A stretch of 48,169 nucleotides of DNA from an uncultured Collinsella sp. (lineage in GTDB: Bacteria > Actinomycetota > Coriobacteriia > Coriobacteriales > Coriobacteriaceae): the NCBI GenBank assembly GCA_900547025.1, contig UREZ01000002.1, forward strand, positions 1 through 48,169, in the 5' to 3' direction. A program made the translations under genes and the position numbers. Each line of letters starts with the position of its first letter. Positions within the stretch are counted from its first letter, which is position 1. Of the stretch, positions 15,485 through 24,643 are shown piece after piece. The notes under the pieces were generated by a model. The model was not told the DNA's origin, did not search any database, and was given only the letters and a program-made list of their open reading frames with translations.

Positions 15485-16354
15485 ATGAAAAGATCCCGTC
15501 GCTCGGTTGCCATTTCGTTGTTTGTTGCGCTTGCAGTGGCGAGCGTCTTTGTCGTAGCGATAGCTGGCTGCTCCGGGTCGAATGACGGAGCCTCGACGTC
15601 TGCATTAGAAGGTCTGGACGCCTCGCAAGTCAAAGACGACGACCTTAAGACGCTCAACGTCGGAAGCGACCTCTATCCACCGTTTGTGTATACCGACGAG
15701 TACGGCGATATCGTTGGCCTGGATGTCGAGATATTGACCGAGGCTTTGGCTCGCATTGGTTACAAGCCAAAATACCAGCTGATTGACTGGGAAAAGAAGA
15801 AGGAGCTGCTGGCGAGCGGCGAACTCGATTGTGTCATGGGCAGCTTTAGTATGACGGGTCGCGAAAACGAATATCGTTGGGCCGGCCCGTACCTTGCGAG
15901 CCGCCAGGTGGTCGCGGTCGATCCCCAGAGCGATATCTACACGCTTGCCGATCTTGAGGATAAGATCGTGGCGGTTCAGTCCACCACCAAGCCCGAGGAC
16001 ATTTTGCTCAATCGCATAAATGAAAACGTTCCGCAGATCAAGGAACTCTACAGCTTTTCGGACGGTTCATACCTGAACCCGGCGCTCGTCGAGGGCCTGG
16101 TCGACGCTATCGCCGCGCATGAGTCCTCGTTCCTCACCTACGAAAAAGACTATGGTGTGACATATCGCATTTTGGATGAGCCGCTGCTAGAGGTCGGTTT
16201 GGGCACCGCTTTCGATATCAACGATACGCGTGGCATCGACGTCAAGCTCACTCATGCCTACCAAGAAATGCTTGCCGATGGCACCATGGAACGCCTGGTG
16301 TCAAAGTACTTCGATGACCCTTCGCCATTTTTGAATATGGAGGGCCTGTCATGA
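15485..16354 (+). CDS. solute-binding lipoprotein (SBP_bac_3)
   Basis: 289 residues with a signal peptide ending in the lipobox VVAIAGC. After a short linker comes a type-II periplasmic binding fold: LNVGSDLYPPFVYTDEYG, GLDVEILTEALARIGY, MGSFSMTGRENEYRWAGPY, DKIVAVQSTTKPED and YQEMLADGTMERLVSKYF, as in amino-acid-binding proteins. No ABC permease or ATPase follows. Instead its stop overlaps the ATG of a hybrid sensor kinase by four bases. It therefore probably presents ligand to that kinase as the sensory subunit rather than serving transport. Confidence 0.92.
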   Translation: MKRSRRSVAISLFVALAVASVFVVAIAGCSGSNDGASTSALEGLDASQVKDDDLKTLNVGSDLYPPFVYTDEYGDIVGLDVEILTEALARIGYKPKYQLIDWEKKKELLASGELDCVMGSFSMTGRENEYRWAGPYLASRQVVAVDPQSDIYTLADLEDKIVAVQSTTKPEDILLNRINENVPQIKELYSFSDGSYLNPALVEGLVDAIAAHESSFLTYEKDYGVTYRILDEPLLEVGLGTAFDINDTRGIDVKLTHAYQEMLADGTMERLVSKYFDDPSPFLNMEGLS

Positions 16355-18542
16355 TCGATGCGCCCGACCACGCTGCTCAGGAGCGGGGCAATCGTTCGGC
16401 AGGGGCATGGCTCCTTGTCGCTCTGCTGGGGATAGTGCTCTCGGTTGTTGTCGGCATGATGAGCTACGGTTACACGACGGCCCAAGCCGAGCAGCGCTTT
16501 GCCGACGTTGTCGATTACGTGGCGACGCAGAGCCTTTCCTACGATGCATTCAACAGCGCCTATACGACCAAAAACCTGATACGCGTTATGGAAATCGCCG
16601 GAGAGGCTGCCCGCGATATGGAGCGCGACGGTTCGGTGGATAACGCCATGCTGGAGCAATACGCCGACCAGTTCAACGTGAGCGCGCTGATCGTGACGGA
16701 CGCATCGGGCAATTTGGTGTCCGAGTCCTCGACGGGCGATGTGGACTACGGGTCGCTCGCTACGTATCTCAAAGAATCACCCGTGCTGGAGGTGGCAACT
16801 CATCCGCTTAAGTCCTATACCGCCCGCATCACGCTTGCGGATGATTCGGTCGCAGACATTGGCTGCGTGACTCGGCAGGATGGCGAGGGCATCGTTATCG
16901 CGGTAAGGAATCAGAGCGCGAAAGCGGTTGCAAGCAATACACTCAAACTGCAGAGCTTGCTTGATGGCTATGAAACCATCGATAGCGGCAATATCGTGAT
17001 CGAAAGCGACGGCAAGGTCGTTGCGACCAATGCCGTTGAACCCACCGTATTGGGCGTGTTCGATCTGCCTGCGACGGATGTCTTTATTGTCGACGGTATT
17101 AAGGATCGATGCCTGGCTGGTAAGGTCAGATTGGTTAACGCCGACGGCGAGTGGTATTTGGGCACATTTGGAAAAGCGCACAAATTCTATGTGTACACCT
17201 ATGCCTCGGCGCAGCGCTACTTTGAGGTCGCCGCGGCTGTTGCCGCCGGCGTGCTGGTGCTCTACGGCGGTGTTATAGCCGTTGTTGTGACGGTGCGTCG
17301 CCGCGCTGATCGTCGACGTTTGACGGACTTGCTGCAGCAGGAGCGCGACTATGGCGACAAGCTGGCAAAGGCGGCGCGTGAGGCCTCGTCTGCCAACTCG
17401 GCAAAGACGGAGTTTCTGCGTCGCATGAGCCACGATCTGCGCACGCCCATCAACGGCATTCGCGGCATGGTCGAGGTTGGCGATGCCAATGCGGACGATC
17501 TGCAAAAGCAGACTGAGTGCCGCTCAAAAATCTGGACGGCATCGGGACTGCTGCTCGACCTTGCCAACGAGGCGCTCGATATGAGTCGCCTGGAGAGCGG
17601 GCAGGTCGACCTGAACCTCGTGCCCATAAATTTGGTGGCCCTCAACTGTGAAGTGCGCGATATTCTGGAGCGCCAGGCCGAGGAGCGTCTGGTGACAATT
17701 ATCTCCGACCAGCAGACGCTTAATCATCCCTATGCGCGGGTGAGCGTGACGCACCTCAAGCGTTTGTTGCTCAATATTGCCGGCAATGCCGTCAAGTACA
17801 ACCGCCAGGGCGGCTATGTCCGCCTGGTGTGCCGCGAGGTGGAGCCAGCGGATGGCGTCCCCGTCTATGAATACACGATCGCCGACAACGGTATTGGCAT
17901 GAGCGAGGAGTTCCAAAAGCACCTCTACGAGCCGTTTTGCCGCGAGGAGCAGCAGGTGGAAGGCGCTTCGTCGGGAACTGGCCTGGGCGCGCCTATCGCA
18001 AAACAGCTGGTCGAGCTTATGGGCGGAACCATGAGCTTTACGAGTGTCTTGGGGCAGGGGACGACGTTTACCATTCGCCTGCCGTTCGAGAAGTGCGACC
18101 GCTCCGAGATTCCTCAGGCAGTTCCCGCGGATGCGGGAGACGGCGATGCGCTCCAGGGCTTGCGCGTTTTGCTCGTAGAGGATAACGATCTGAATGCCGA
18201 GATCGCGCAGTTTACGCTCAGCCGTGCCGGTGCCATCGTGACGCATGCTAAGGATGGCGAGTCTGCCGTCGAGATGTTTGCCGCGAGCGCGCCGTACGAG
18301 TACGACGCGGTGTTGATGGACATCATGATGCCCGGTATCGATGCCTTGAGGCCACGCGTCGGATTCGAGCACTCGATCGCGAGGATGCCGCGACCACGCC
18401 GATTGTTGCCGTGAGCGCCAACGCCTTTGCCGACGACCGCAGGCTTTCGCGTGAGGCGGGCATGGACGCGCACCTGAGTAAACCCGTGAGCTCGCAGGAG
18501 CTCGTTGAGGCGCTAGCGCACATAGCCGCCGATGCTTCATAA
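16351..18542 (+). pseudogene. hybrid sensor histidine kinase, frameshifted in receiver
   Basis: TM1 lies at about residues 20-42, an extracytoplasmic domain at about 43-295 and TM2 near 300. The HisKA box MSHDLRTPING has its His at residue 361. HATPase_c shows NAVKYNRQGG, DNGIGM and GTGLGAPIAKQL. The receiver starts at about 608 (VLLVEDNDLNAEI), with the acceptor Asp in LMDIMMPG. Near 18343 the frame slips: GATGCCTTGAG reads as ALRPRV. One extra G gives MPGIDGLEATRRIRALDRED, then IVAVSANAF and HLSKPV, ending TAA at 18540-18542. Restored length would be 730 residues. As sequenced, the frame ends at 18414 with a broken receiver. It is coupled to the solute-binding lipoprotein upstream. Confidence 0.88.
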
Positions 18543-18544
18543 GC

Positions 18545-18584
18545 ATATGGCCCGGTTCCAAGGTGGGTTGGAACCGGGCCATAT
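18545..18584. terminator. strong bidirectional terminator hairpin
   Basis: A perfect 17-bp stem (left arm begins ATATGGCCCGG) has a 6-base loop and is followed by TGTTATT. It sits two bases beyond the restored kinase stop and also downstream of the convergent minus-strand gene at 18612. Confidence 0.88.
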
Positions 18585-18611
18585 TGTTATTGATGAGGCC
18601 TGCTGAGGGGC

Positions 18612-19091
18612 TTACTTTTCTTGAATCTGCTTGCCGCAAAGATGCTCAATCGAAATCTCGTAGAGCTGGACGCCCTTGATGTCCTTGGCGATTTCCTCTT
18701 CGACTTCTTCGGCAGAAGGGTAGTACTTAAGGGCGAGCTGGCGGACTTTGTCCTCGATAAACGCGGGGGTGTCATTCGCCAGGCGACAACGGCCAAAGAC
18801 GACGGTGCTCATAACGTAGGGAGCCCAGTCACCGTCCTGGTACCACTCGTTGCCGTATACGGTAAAGCAGACCTTGTCATCGCGCTTGAGTGCGTCGACC
18901 TTGTGGCCGGCTTTGGCGCCATGGAAATAGATCTTGTCGTGCTCGGCGTCAAAGAAGTAGTTGACGGGAATGGCGTACGGGTAGCCATCGTCGCCGTTGA
19001 CGGCAAAGACGCCGCGCTTGCAGGTAGCGAGCAGTTCGCGCGCTTCCTCGTCAGTGATGGCGCGTTTCTTTCGACGTAAGGGTCTAAACAT
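18612..19091 (-). CDS. pyridoxamine 5'-phosphate oxidase-fold (Nim-like) flavoprotein
   Basis: 159 residues; ATG at 19091 with AAGGAAG upstream. The N-terminus is basic (FRPLRRKKRAI). DEEARELLATCKRGVFAVNG, GYPYAIPVNYFFD, KIYFHGAKAGHKVDAL and KVCFTVYG follow the order of the split-barrel flavin-binding family that includes nitroimidazole-resistance Nim proteins. It probably binds FMN or a related flavin and reduces small molecules in the cytoplasm; the substrate is unknown. It lies 42 bases downstream of the large sensor kinase on the same strand. Confidence 0.87.
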   Translation of the reverse strand: MFRPLRRKKRAITDEEARELLATCKRGVFAVNGDDGYPYAIPVNYFFDAEHDKIYFHGAKAGHKVDALKRDDKVCFTVYGNEWYQDGDWAPYVMSTVVFGRCRLANDTPAFIEDKVRQLALKYYPSAEEVEEEIAKDIKGVQLYEISIEHLCGKQIQEK

Positions 19092-19133
19092 CGTTGGCTT
19101 CCTTTCTGGTCGTGCGTGGTGGTTGAGCACAAA

Positions 19134-21938
19134 CTATAGCGAAACGGATCCGTTTTTCTTGATGCGGGCGAGTATGTTTTTGAGCTTGTTAAAGTCGAGC
19201 GGTTTGGATAGATGGGCGTTCATGCCGGCGTCGTGTGCCGCCTTGGCGTCCTCGGCAAAGGCATTGGCGGTGAGCGCGATGATGGGGATATCGGCTGCAT
19301 CGACCTTCTCGCTCAGGCGAATCGCGCGGGTTGCCTCGTAACCGTCCATGTCCGGCATCATAATGTCCATCAGGATCGCATCGAAGCTGCCGGCGGGATG
19401 CGATAGGTACAGATCGACGACTTCGTTGCCGTTGGCGGCGCGGGTGACCACGACGCCCTCGGATTCTAGCAGCGCCTGGGCAATCTCGGCATTCAATTCG
19501 TTGTCTTCGGCGAGCAGTACGTTCATGTCGGCGAGCGAGCAGTCGAGCGCCCCCTCGACCGTATTCGCCCGCGCCTGGGGGTTCTTGTCGATATCGAGCG
19601 GGATCTCCACGTAGAACGAGGTGCCCGCATGGAGCTCGCTGGTGACTTCGATGGTGCCGCCCATTAGTTCAATAAGCGACTTGACGATTGGCATGCCCAT
19701 GCCGGTTCCTTGGAACTTGCTACGCGCATCGTTACCTTCTTGGGCAAACGGCTCATAGATATGTTTTAAGAATTTGGGAGTCATGCCAATGCCGGTATCC
19801 GAAACGCTAAAGCAAAAGAGCGCGCGCCCGTTATCGAGTGGCTTGGTCTTTGAGCTAAAGGTGACGGAGCCGCCGTGCTTGTTGTACTTAATGCTGTTGT
19901 CTAACAGGTTGATCATGATCTGTCGGATATGGGTGGGACTGCCGACCATGTATGGCCCCGTGGTGTATGGCAGACTATTGTCCTGCATGGTGATGCCGTT
20001 ATCGGATGCGCGGAGCTTGCACAGAACCAGTGTATTGTCACAGAGCTCTTTGAGGTTAAAAGGCGCATGTTCCAGTGTTATCTTGCGGTCTTCGATTTTG
20101 CCCATCTCGAGGATGTCGTTAATCAGCGAGAGCAGGTGATTGGCGGCAACACGAGCCTTGGCGCGGCTTTCGCGGGCGACCTGGATATCGCCTTCCTTCA
20201 ATTCCTCGATATCGATAAGGCCCAGGATGCCGTTGGGCGGCGTTCGGATGTCGTGGCTCATGCGCGTGAGGAATGCCGTCTTGGCGGCGTTGGCGGCATC
20301 GGCTTTTTTGCGCTCGGTTCGAGCGCGCACGAGCGCCCAGATGAGCAGGACGATGCCGACCGACAACATACCGATGAGGGTAGCTGCAATGGCGGTGCGG
20401 TTGCGAAAAAGGAATTGAAGCGTGTCTGATTCCTGGGTCGTGTACGACGTGGATGAGTAATTGCTTGCGGAGAGCGATTCTCCGGCATTGATGATGCCCT
20501 TGTTGATGATTCCCAGCAGCTCGGGCTTTCCGCGCGAAATCCAGCACGCGAGGTCACAGGTGTCAGGGAGCTCGACCGTCTCGCAGTTCTCGAGATCATA
20601 ACGGTCGCCGATGGTTTTTGCGCGTGAACTGGGAGCGATGATGCAGTGCGCCGTTCCCTTCCTAAGGGCGTCGAACGCTTCATCGTCGGATTGGTATTCG
20701 GTCACGGTCGCTGTGGGGAACAGACTTTCAAGTGCATTTTTGTTGACAAACGATGATTTGGTACAGGCGATGTTCTGAAGGTCTTTGTACAGGTCGCTGC
20801 CGGTGTGGATGGCGGTGAGGGATATGGTCCCCAACGATACCGACTGCGCAACGCCCGTTTGCTCGGCAAACCAGTAATCTCGGTATACCGGCAGCGCAAC
20901 GTCTATGCTTCCCTTTGACAGGGCCTTTGACATCATCTTGTAGCTATCAAAGGGGACGGTTTTGACCGTAATGCCAAATTTATCGTGCAGCGTCGTCGCA
21001 AGCGATGCGAGCGAGCCTTCCATTTCGCCGTTTTCGTCTTCGTTGCAGTAGGGGAGTTTGCCCGTAATGTAGCCGAGCGTGATGGTGTTGTTGTTCGCCT
21101 TGAGCCGGGCGCGCTCATCGCCGGTGAGCGAGGATGATCCGCTGTTTTGCGCTGAATAGTTCGATTTGACCTCGTCGTTATAGCGGGGGTTGACGCGGTT
21201 GATTGCCGCCATTGCGGAGTTGATGTTGTCCATCAGGTCGGGGCGGCTTTTGGGAACGGCAAAGTAGTAGTCGCTCGAACCGACGTAGAACATGGGCGAC
21301 GCCTCGGGCGACGAAATGGTGTCGTTCATGATGATGGCGTCGACCTCGCCGTTTGCGAGCGCGTCAAAGAGAACGGAGCCTCCGTCATACTCCCTGTATG
21401 CGCAGGCGATTCCCTCGTTGGCGAGCCACTGCTGGCCGACGATGGTTTGCATAACACCGGAGTTGTAACCGATGGTGAGACCCTGGAGTGCTTGAGGGTC
21501 ACCCTTGGCCAGGTCGTCACGGTCGGGCCTGGCGTAGATGTAGTAGCGCTCGGCGCCCTCGGGGTTCGAGGAAAAGAGCAGCTTTTGGGCGCGTTCCTCG
21601 GAGTAGGAGATGTTGGGCATGAGGTCGATCTCGCCTGCCTCGAGCATGTCCATAAGCTCGGTGAAGGTGCCGGAGACGTATTCGTACCGCCAGCCGGGCG
21701 TGTAGTACGACAGGGTCTGGAGGTACTCGTAACCCCATCCCGAGAGACGCTCGCCGGGGGTGCCGTTCTGGAAGCCCTCGTTGTTGACGAGCCAGCCGAC
21801 GCGGACCGTCTTGACTGGCTGACTAGAGTCATCGGCAAAAGCCTGGACAGGCGCGATGGAACTCAGCGCGGCAAGCGCGGCAAGCACAATGGCCAGGGCG
21901 CGACATATAACTGAACGAAGGACAGCGGAAGCTCTCAC
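19134..21938 (-). CDS. BvgS-like hybrid sensor kinase with tandem solute-binding domains
   Basis: 934 residues from GTG 21938, preferred because AGGA precedes it and it opens a clean Sec signal peptide ending VQAFA; an ATG at 21971 is also open. Two type-II solute-binding domains follow (about residues 40-265, starting VKTVRVGWLVNNEGF, and about 280-500, starting NTITLGYI). Next come a membrane helix, a HisKA box MSHDIRTPPNG, HATPase_c (NLLDNSIKYNKHGG, DTGIGM, GTGMGMPIVKSL) and a receiver with LMDIMMPDMDG and HLSKP. Architecture is BvgS/EvgS-like without an Hpt domain. The PP after T in the H box is unusual. It is a relative of the split lipoprotein/kinase pair at 15485-18542. Confidence 0.92.
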   Translation of the reverse strand: MRASAVLRSVICRALAIVLAALAALSSIAPVQAFADDSSQPVKTVRVGWLVNNEGFQNGTPGERLSGWGYEYLQTLSYYTPGWRYEYVSGTFTELMDMLEAGEIDLMPNISYSEERAQKLLFSSNPEGAERYYIYARPDRDDLAKGDPQALQGLTIGYNSGVMQTIVGQQWLANEGIACAYREYDGGSVLFDALANGEVDAIIMNDTISSPEASPMFYVGSSDYYFAVPKSRPDLMDNINSAMAAINRVNPRYNDEVKSNYSAQNSGSSSLTGDERARLKANNNTITLGYITGKLPYCNEDENGEMEGSLASLATTLHDKFGITVKTVPFDSYKMMSKALSKGSIDVALPVYRDYWFAEQTGVAQSVSLGTISLTAIHTGSDLYKDLQNIACTKSSFVNKNALESLFPTATVTEYQSDDEAFDALRKGTAHCIIAPSSRAKTIGDRYDLENCETVELPDTCDLACWISRGKPELLGIINKGIINAGESLSASNYSSTSYTTQESDTLQFLFRNRTAIAATLIGMLSVGIVLLIWALVRARTERKKADAANAAKTAFLTRMSHDIRTPPNGILGLIDIEELKEGDIQVARESRAKARVAANHLLSLINDILEMGKIEDRKITLEHAPFNLKELCDNTLVLCKLRASDNGITMQDNSLPYTTGPYMVGSPTHIRQIMINLLDNSIKYNKHGGSVTFSSKTKPLDNGRALFCFSVSDTGIGMTPKFLKHIYEPFAQEGNDARSKFQGTGMGMPIVKSLIELMGGTIEVTSELHAGTSFYVEIPLDIDKNPQARANTVEGALDCSLADMNVLLAEDNELNAEIAQALLESEGVVVTRAANGNEVVDLYLSHPAGSFDAILMDIMMPDMDGYEATRAIRLSEKVDAADIPIIALTANAFAEDAKAAHDAGMNAHLSKPLDFNKLKNILARIKKNGSVSL

Positions 21939-22030
21939 ATGCAATCCTAACGAATCGAGACAATACCGCATAAGGATACCAGCTCAGCCTGCCCAGTCGG
22001 CAGCTGTACCGCTAAACGCTCCCGCCCGGC

Positions 22031-22114
22031 AGTCATCGGGGACGTTCTTAAACGACTAGTCATTGGGGACGTTCTTGTTTGACTAGTCATTTAAGAACGT
22101 CCCCAATGACTAGT
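22031..22114. repeat. palindromic repeat A, tandem copy
   Basis: AGTCATCGGGGACGTTCTT is followed by a second unit whose 22-base arm at 22055-22076 is perfectly complementary to 22093-22114. The motifs ACTAGTCATT and GGGGACGTTCTT alternate. It lies between the divergent starts of the sensor kinase and the potassium channel. Confidence 0.87.
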
Positions 22115-22182
22115 TTCGTTTGCGGGGAAGGCGTGGGACAATACCGAGCGAACGTGATTGGTTGTCCGTGGAAGGGGTCGCG

Positions 22183-22608
22183 ATGAAAAAGCTCAAGACG
22201 CTTGCCGATGTGTTGCGACAGGCTGGCTTTGCGCGCATCACGGGTCTGTTTCTTATCTTTTACCTGCTGTGCTCGACGGCCGTCTGGCTGTCCGAGCCAA
22301 CGACCCTTACGTTTGGCGATGGCCTGTGGTTTAGCTTTGAGACGGTCTCGACGATCGGCTTTGGCGACATTCCGGCCGAGACACCGGTTGCCCGCGCCAT
22401 TACCGTCATTCTGAGCATCATCAGCATCTTCTACATCGCCATGCTCACGGGCGTGGCGGTGAACTACTGCAATACGCTTATCAAGATGCGCCAAAAGGAC
22501 ACCATGGCGCGCTTTATGGATGATCTGGAGCATTTGGAAGAGCTCGATCGCGACCAGCTCGCCGATCTGTCGCGCCGTGTGCGCGAGTATCGTCGACGCC
22601 AGCGCTAA
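22183..22608 (+). CDS. two-helix potassium channel family protein
   Basis: 141 residues; ATG at 22183 after GGAAGGGG. TM1 is ITGLFLIFYLLCSTAVWL, the pore loop FSFETVSTIGFGDIP carries a TIGFGD selectivity filter, and TM2 is AITVILSIISIFYIAML, followed by a charged helical tail rich in Asp, Glu and Arg. This is the Ion_trans_2 fold, with four subunits expected per channel. No RCK/TrkA domain is attached. It is followed at 22645 by the LOG-like gene in the same direction. Confidence 0.88.
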   Translation: MKKLKTLADVLRQAGFARITGLFLIFYLLCSTAVWLSEPTTLTFGDGLWFSFETVSTIGFGDIPAETPVARAITVILSIISIFYIAMLTGVAVNYCNTLIKMRQKDTMARFMDDLEHLEELDRDQLADLSRRVREYRRRQR

Positions 22609-22644
22609 GACGAACGTCGTGCGCCACAACAAGGGGGACCAAAC

Positions 22645-23178
22645 ATGAACATCACCGTCTACCTGGGTGCCAGCGCCGGCAACGACCCGGCGTTTCTGCC
22701 CGCGGTGCAGGAGCTGGGCAATTGGATTGGCGCCAACGGACACGCGCTCGTATACGGCGGGTCCAAATCGGGACTGATGGGCGCGCTCGCCGATAGCGTA
22801 CTCGAGGCAGGCGGACATGTGACGGGTGTGGAGCCGAGCTTTTTTATCGAGGCAGAGTTTCAACACGACGGAATCGACGACCTTATCGTGACGAGCGACA
22901 TGGCCGAGCGCAAAGCCAAGATGATCGAGCTCGGCGATGCGTTCATCGCATTTCCGGGCGGCACGGGCACGCTCGAGGAGATTGCCGAGGTTATGTCCGC
23001 GGTGTCGTTGGGGCACCTGAGCTCTCCGTGCATCCTGTATAACCTGGACGGTTACTACAACGACCTCAAGGCGTTGCTCGGGCACATGATTGATAAGGGG
23101 CTTTCGAGCTCGAGGCGCCAGCACGGCATCTACTTTGCCGACGATTTGCGCGAGATTGCCTCGATTATCAACGGATAA
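22645..23178 (+). CDS. LOG-family/TIGR00730 Rossmann-fold protein
   Basis: 177 residues; ATG preceded by AAGGGGGACC. VYLGASAGND, LVYGGSKSGLMGALADSVLEAGG, ERKAKMIELGDAFIAFPGGTGTLEEI give the family's nucleotide-binding loop and PGGxGTxEE catalytic motif. Relatives act as cytokinin-riboside 5'-monophosphate phosphoribohydrolases or AMP/nucleotide hydrolases. Length is typical. It sits 36 bases after the potassium channel and is probably co-transcribed with it. Confidence 0.92.
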   Translation: MNITVYLGASAGNDPAFLPAVQELGNWIGANGHALVYGGSKSGLMGALADSVLEAGGHVTGVEPSFFIEAEFQHDGIDDLIVTSDMAERKAKMIELGDAFIAFPGGTGTLEEIAEVMSAVSLGHLSSPCILYNLDGYYNDLKALLGHMIDKGLSSSRRQHGIYFADDLREIASIING

Positions 23179-23303
23179 GTCTTGAGCCTGCCCCACTATG
23201 GCTCCCAATGGTGCCGTTTGCGGCGCAGGTGGTTGGCTCGTTCGGGCAACGCTCGCTCTACAATAAAACGTATCTATGTCGACTTTGACCGCGGGAGGAC
23301 CCG

Positions 23304-24608
23304 ATGGATAACCTTGCCAAACCCACGAACCGAGCGCTGTTTTTGGTCAGCGTTGCCGTGACCGGTGCACTCGCGGGTGTTGCAGTCTGGCTATTCTTCT
23401 TTGCGATGGGGCACGGCATTGATTATTTGTGGACCGAGGTCCCGCATATGCTGGGCGTCTCTTCGCCCGAACTCGCCAGCGGCCCGTTTGGCTTTCTGCC
23501 GTACCCGTTTTTCGTTTGCCTGCTGGGCGGCTTGGTGATTGGCCTGTACGAAAAGATGACGGGCATCAAGACCGACGACCTCAACCAGGTGATGGCAAAG
23601 GTTAAGCAAGACGGGCGCTACCCGTACGACAACCTGGGCAAGCTTTCGCTCGCGGCATTGCTGCCGCTGCTGTTTGGTGGAAGTATTGGACCGGAGGCCG
23701 GTCTGACCGGCGTTATCGCCGGTCTGTGCAGCTGGGTCGGCGACCGCATGCGTCGCTTTGGCGCCGAGTTTAGGGAGCTCACGTTGCTGGGCACCCAGGC
23801 TGCCCTGACGGCGCTCTTTACCGCGCCCGTCTTTGGCTTTGTGGCGCCGCTTGCCGGTAGCGCCGACGGCCAGGGCGAAGACGCCGACGATGAGTCCGCG
23901 TCCGGCGAGATCGCCATCAAGCTGCCCAAGGTGCAAAAGACGGTGGTCTACGGCATTGCGATTGCCGGCGGTCTGGGTACCTACCTGCTGCTTGGCCAGC
24001 TTGTGGGCGGCGGCATGGGCATGCCCAGGTTCGAGTCCGCCGAGGTGGGCAACCTGGAGCTTACCTGGCTCGTCCCTCTGTCGTTGATCGGCACCGTCTG
24101 CGGCTGGCTGTACTTTGTCTCTGAGCATGCAAGCGAGGCACTGTCCCATGCAATAGGGGAGCGTCCTGTCGTCAAGGCCATGCTGGCCGGTCTGGCACTC
24201 GCCATCTGTGGCACGGTCCTGCCCTATACCATGTTTGCCGGCGAGACCCAGGCCGACGTGCTCATGGAAACCTATCTGACCATTCCCGCTGGCGTGCTTA
24301 TCGCGACCGGTCTTGTTAAGGCCATGCTGACGCCCGCCCTCATCAACCTTGGTTGGCGCGGCGGTCACTTCTTCCCGGTTATCTTCTCGGGCGTAAGCCT
24401 GGGCTATGGCCTTGCCATCCTCACCGGCACAGATCCGGTCTTTTGCGTCGCCGTCTGCACGGCATCGACGATGGGTGCGGTCATGCGTCAGCCGGTCATG
24501 GTCGTGGGCCTGCTGCTCATGTGCTTCCCACTCAAGGGTATCGTCTGCATGATCATCGCGGCCGTCATCGCCGCCGGCATTCCGCTGCCCAAGCCGCTGC
24601 GCAAGTAG
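23304..24608 (+). CDS. ClC-family chloride channel/transporter
   Basis: 434 residues; ATG preceded by GGGAGGACCCG. Polytopic, with the family's GSIGPEAGLTG selectivity region near residue 130, PVFGFVAPL, and a late loop LGWRGGHFFPVIFSG matching the GxFxP motif. A charged, acidic cytoplasmic insert (GEDADDESASGE) lies near residue 195. No CBS domains follow, so this is the short bacterial form. It may act in acid or ion stress together with the potassium channel gene upstream. Confidence 0.9.
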   Translation: MDNLAKPTNRALFLVSVAVTGALAGVAVWLFFFAMGHGIDYLWTEVPHMLGVSSPELASGPFGFLPYPFFVCLLGGLVIGLYEKMTGIKTDDLNQVMAKVKQDGRYPYDNLGKLSLAALLPLLFGGSIGPEAGLTGVIAGLCSWVGDRMRRFGAEFRELTLLGTQAALTALFTAPVFGFVAPLAGSADGQGEDADDESASGEIAIKLPKVQKTVVYGIAIAGGLGTYLLLGQLVGGGMGMPRFESAEVGNLELTWLVPLSLIGTVCGWLYFVSEHASEALSHAIGERPVVKAMLAGLALAICGTVLPYTMFAGETQADVLMETYLTIPAGVLIATGLVKAMLTPALINLGWRGGHFFPVIFSGVSLGYGLAILTGTDPVFCVAVCTASTMGAVMRQPVMVVGLLLMCFPLKGIVCMIIAAVIAAGIPLPKPLRK

Positions 24609-24643
24609 CGCGGTTTTTCACGAGTCAATTCCAGGGGTACGAG

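Noticed and set aside
22087..23208. Minus-strand frame of 373 codons spanning the channel and LOG-like genes
   Set aside because: Antisense to two well-recognised genes with good ribosome-binding sites; no motif of its own.
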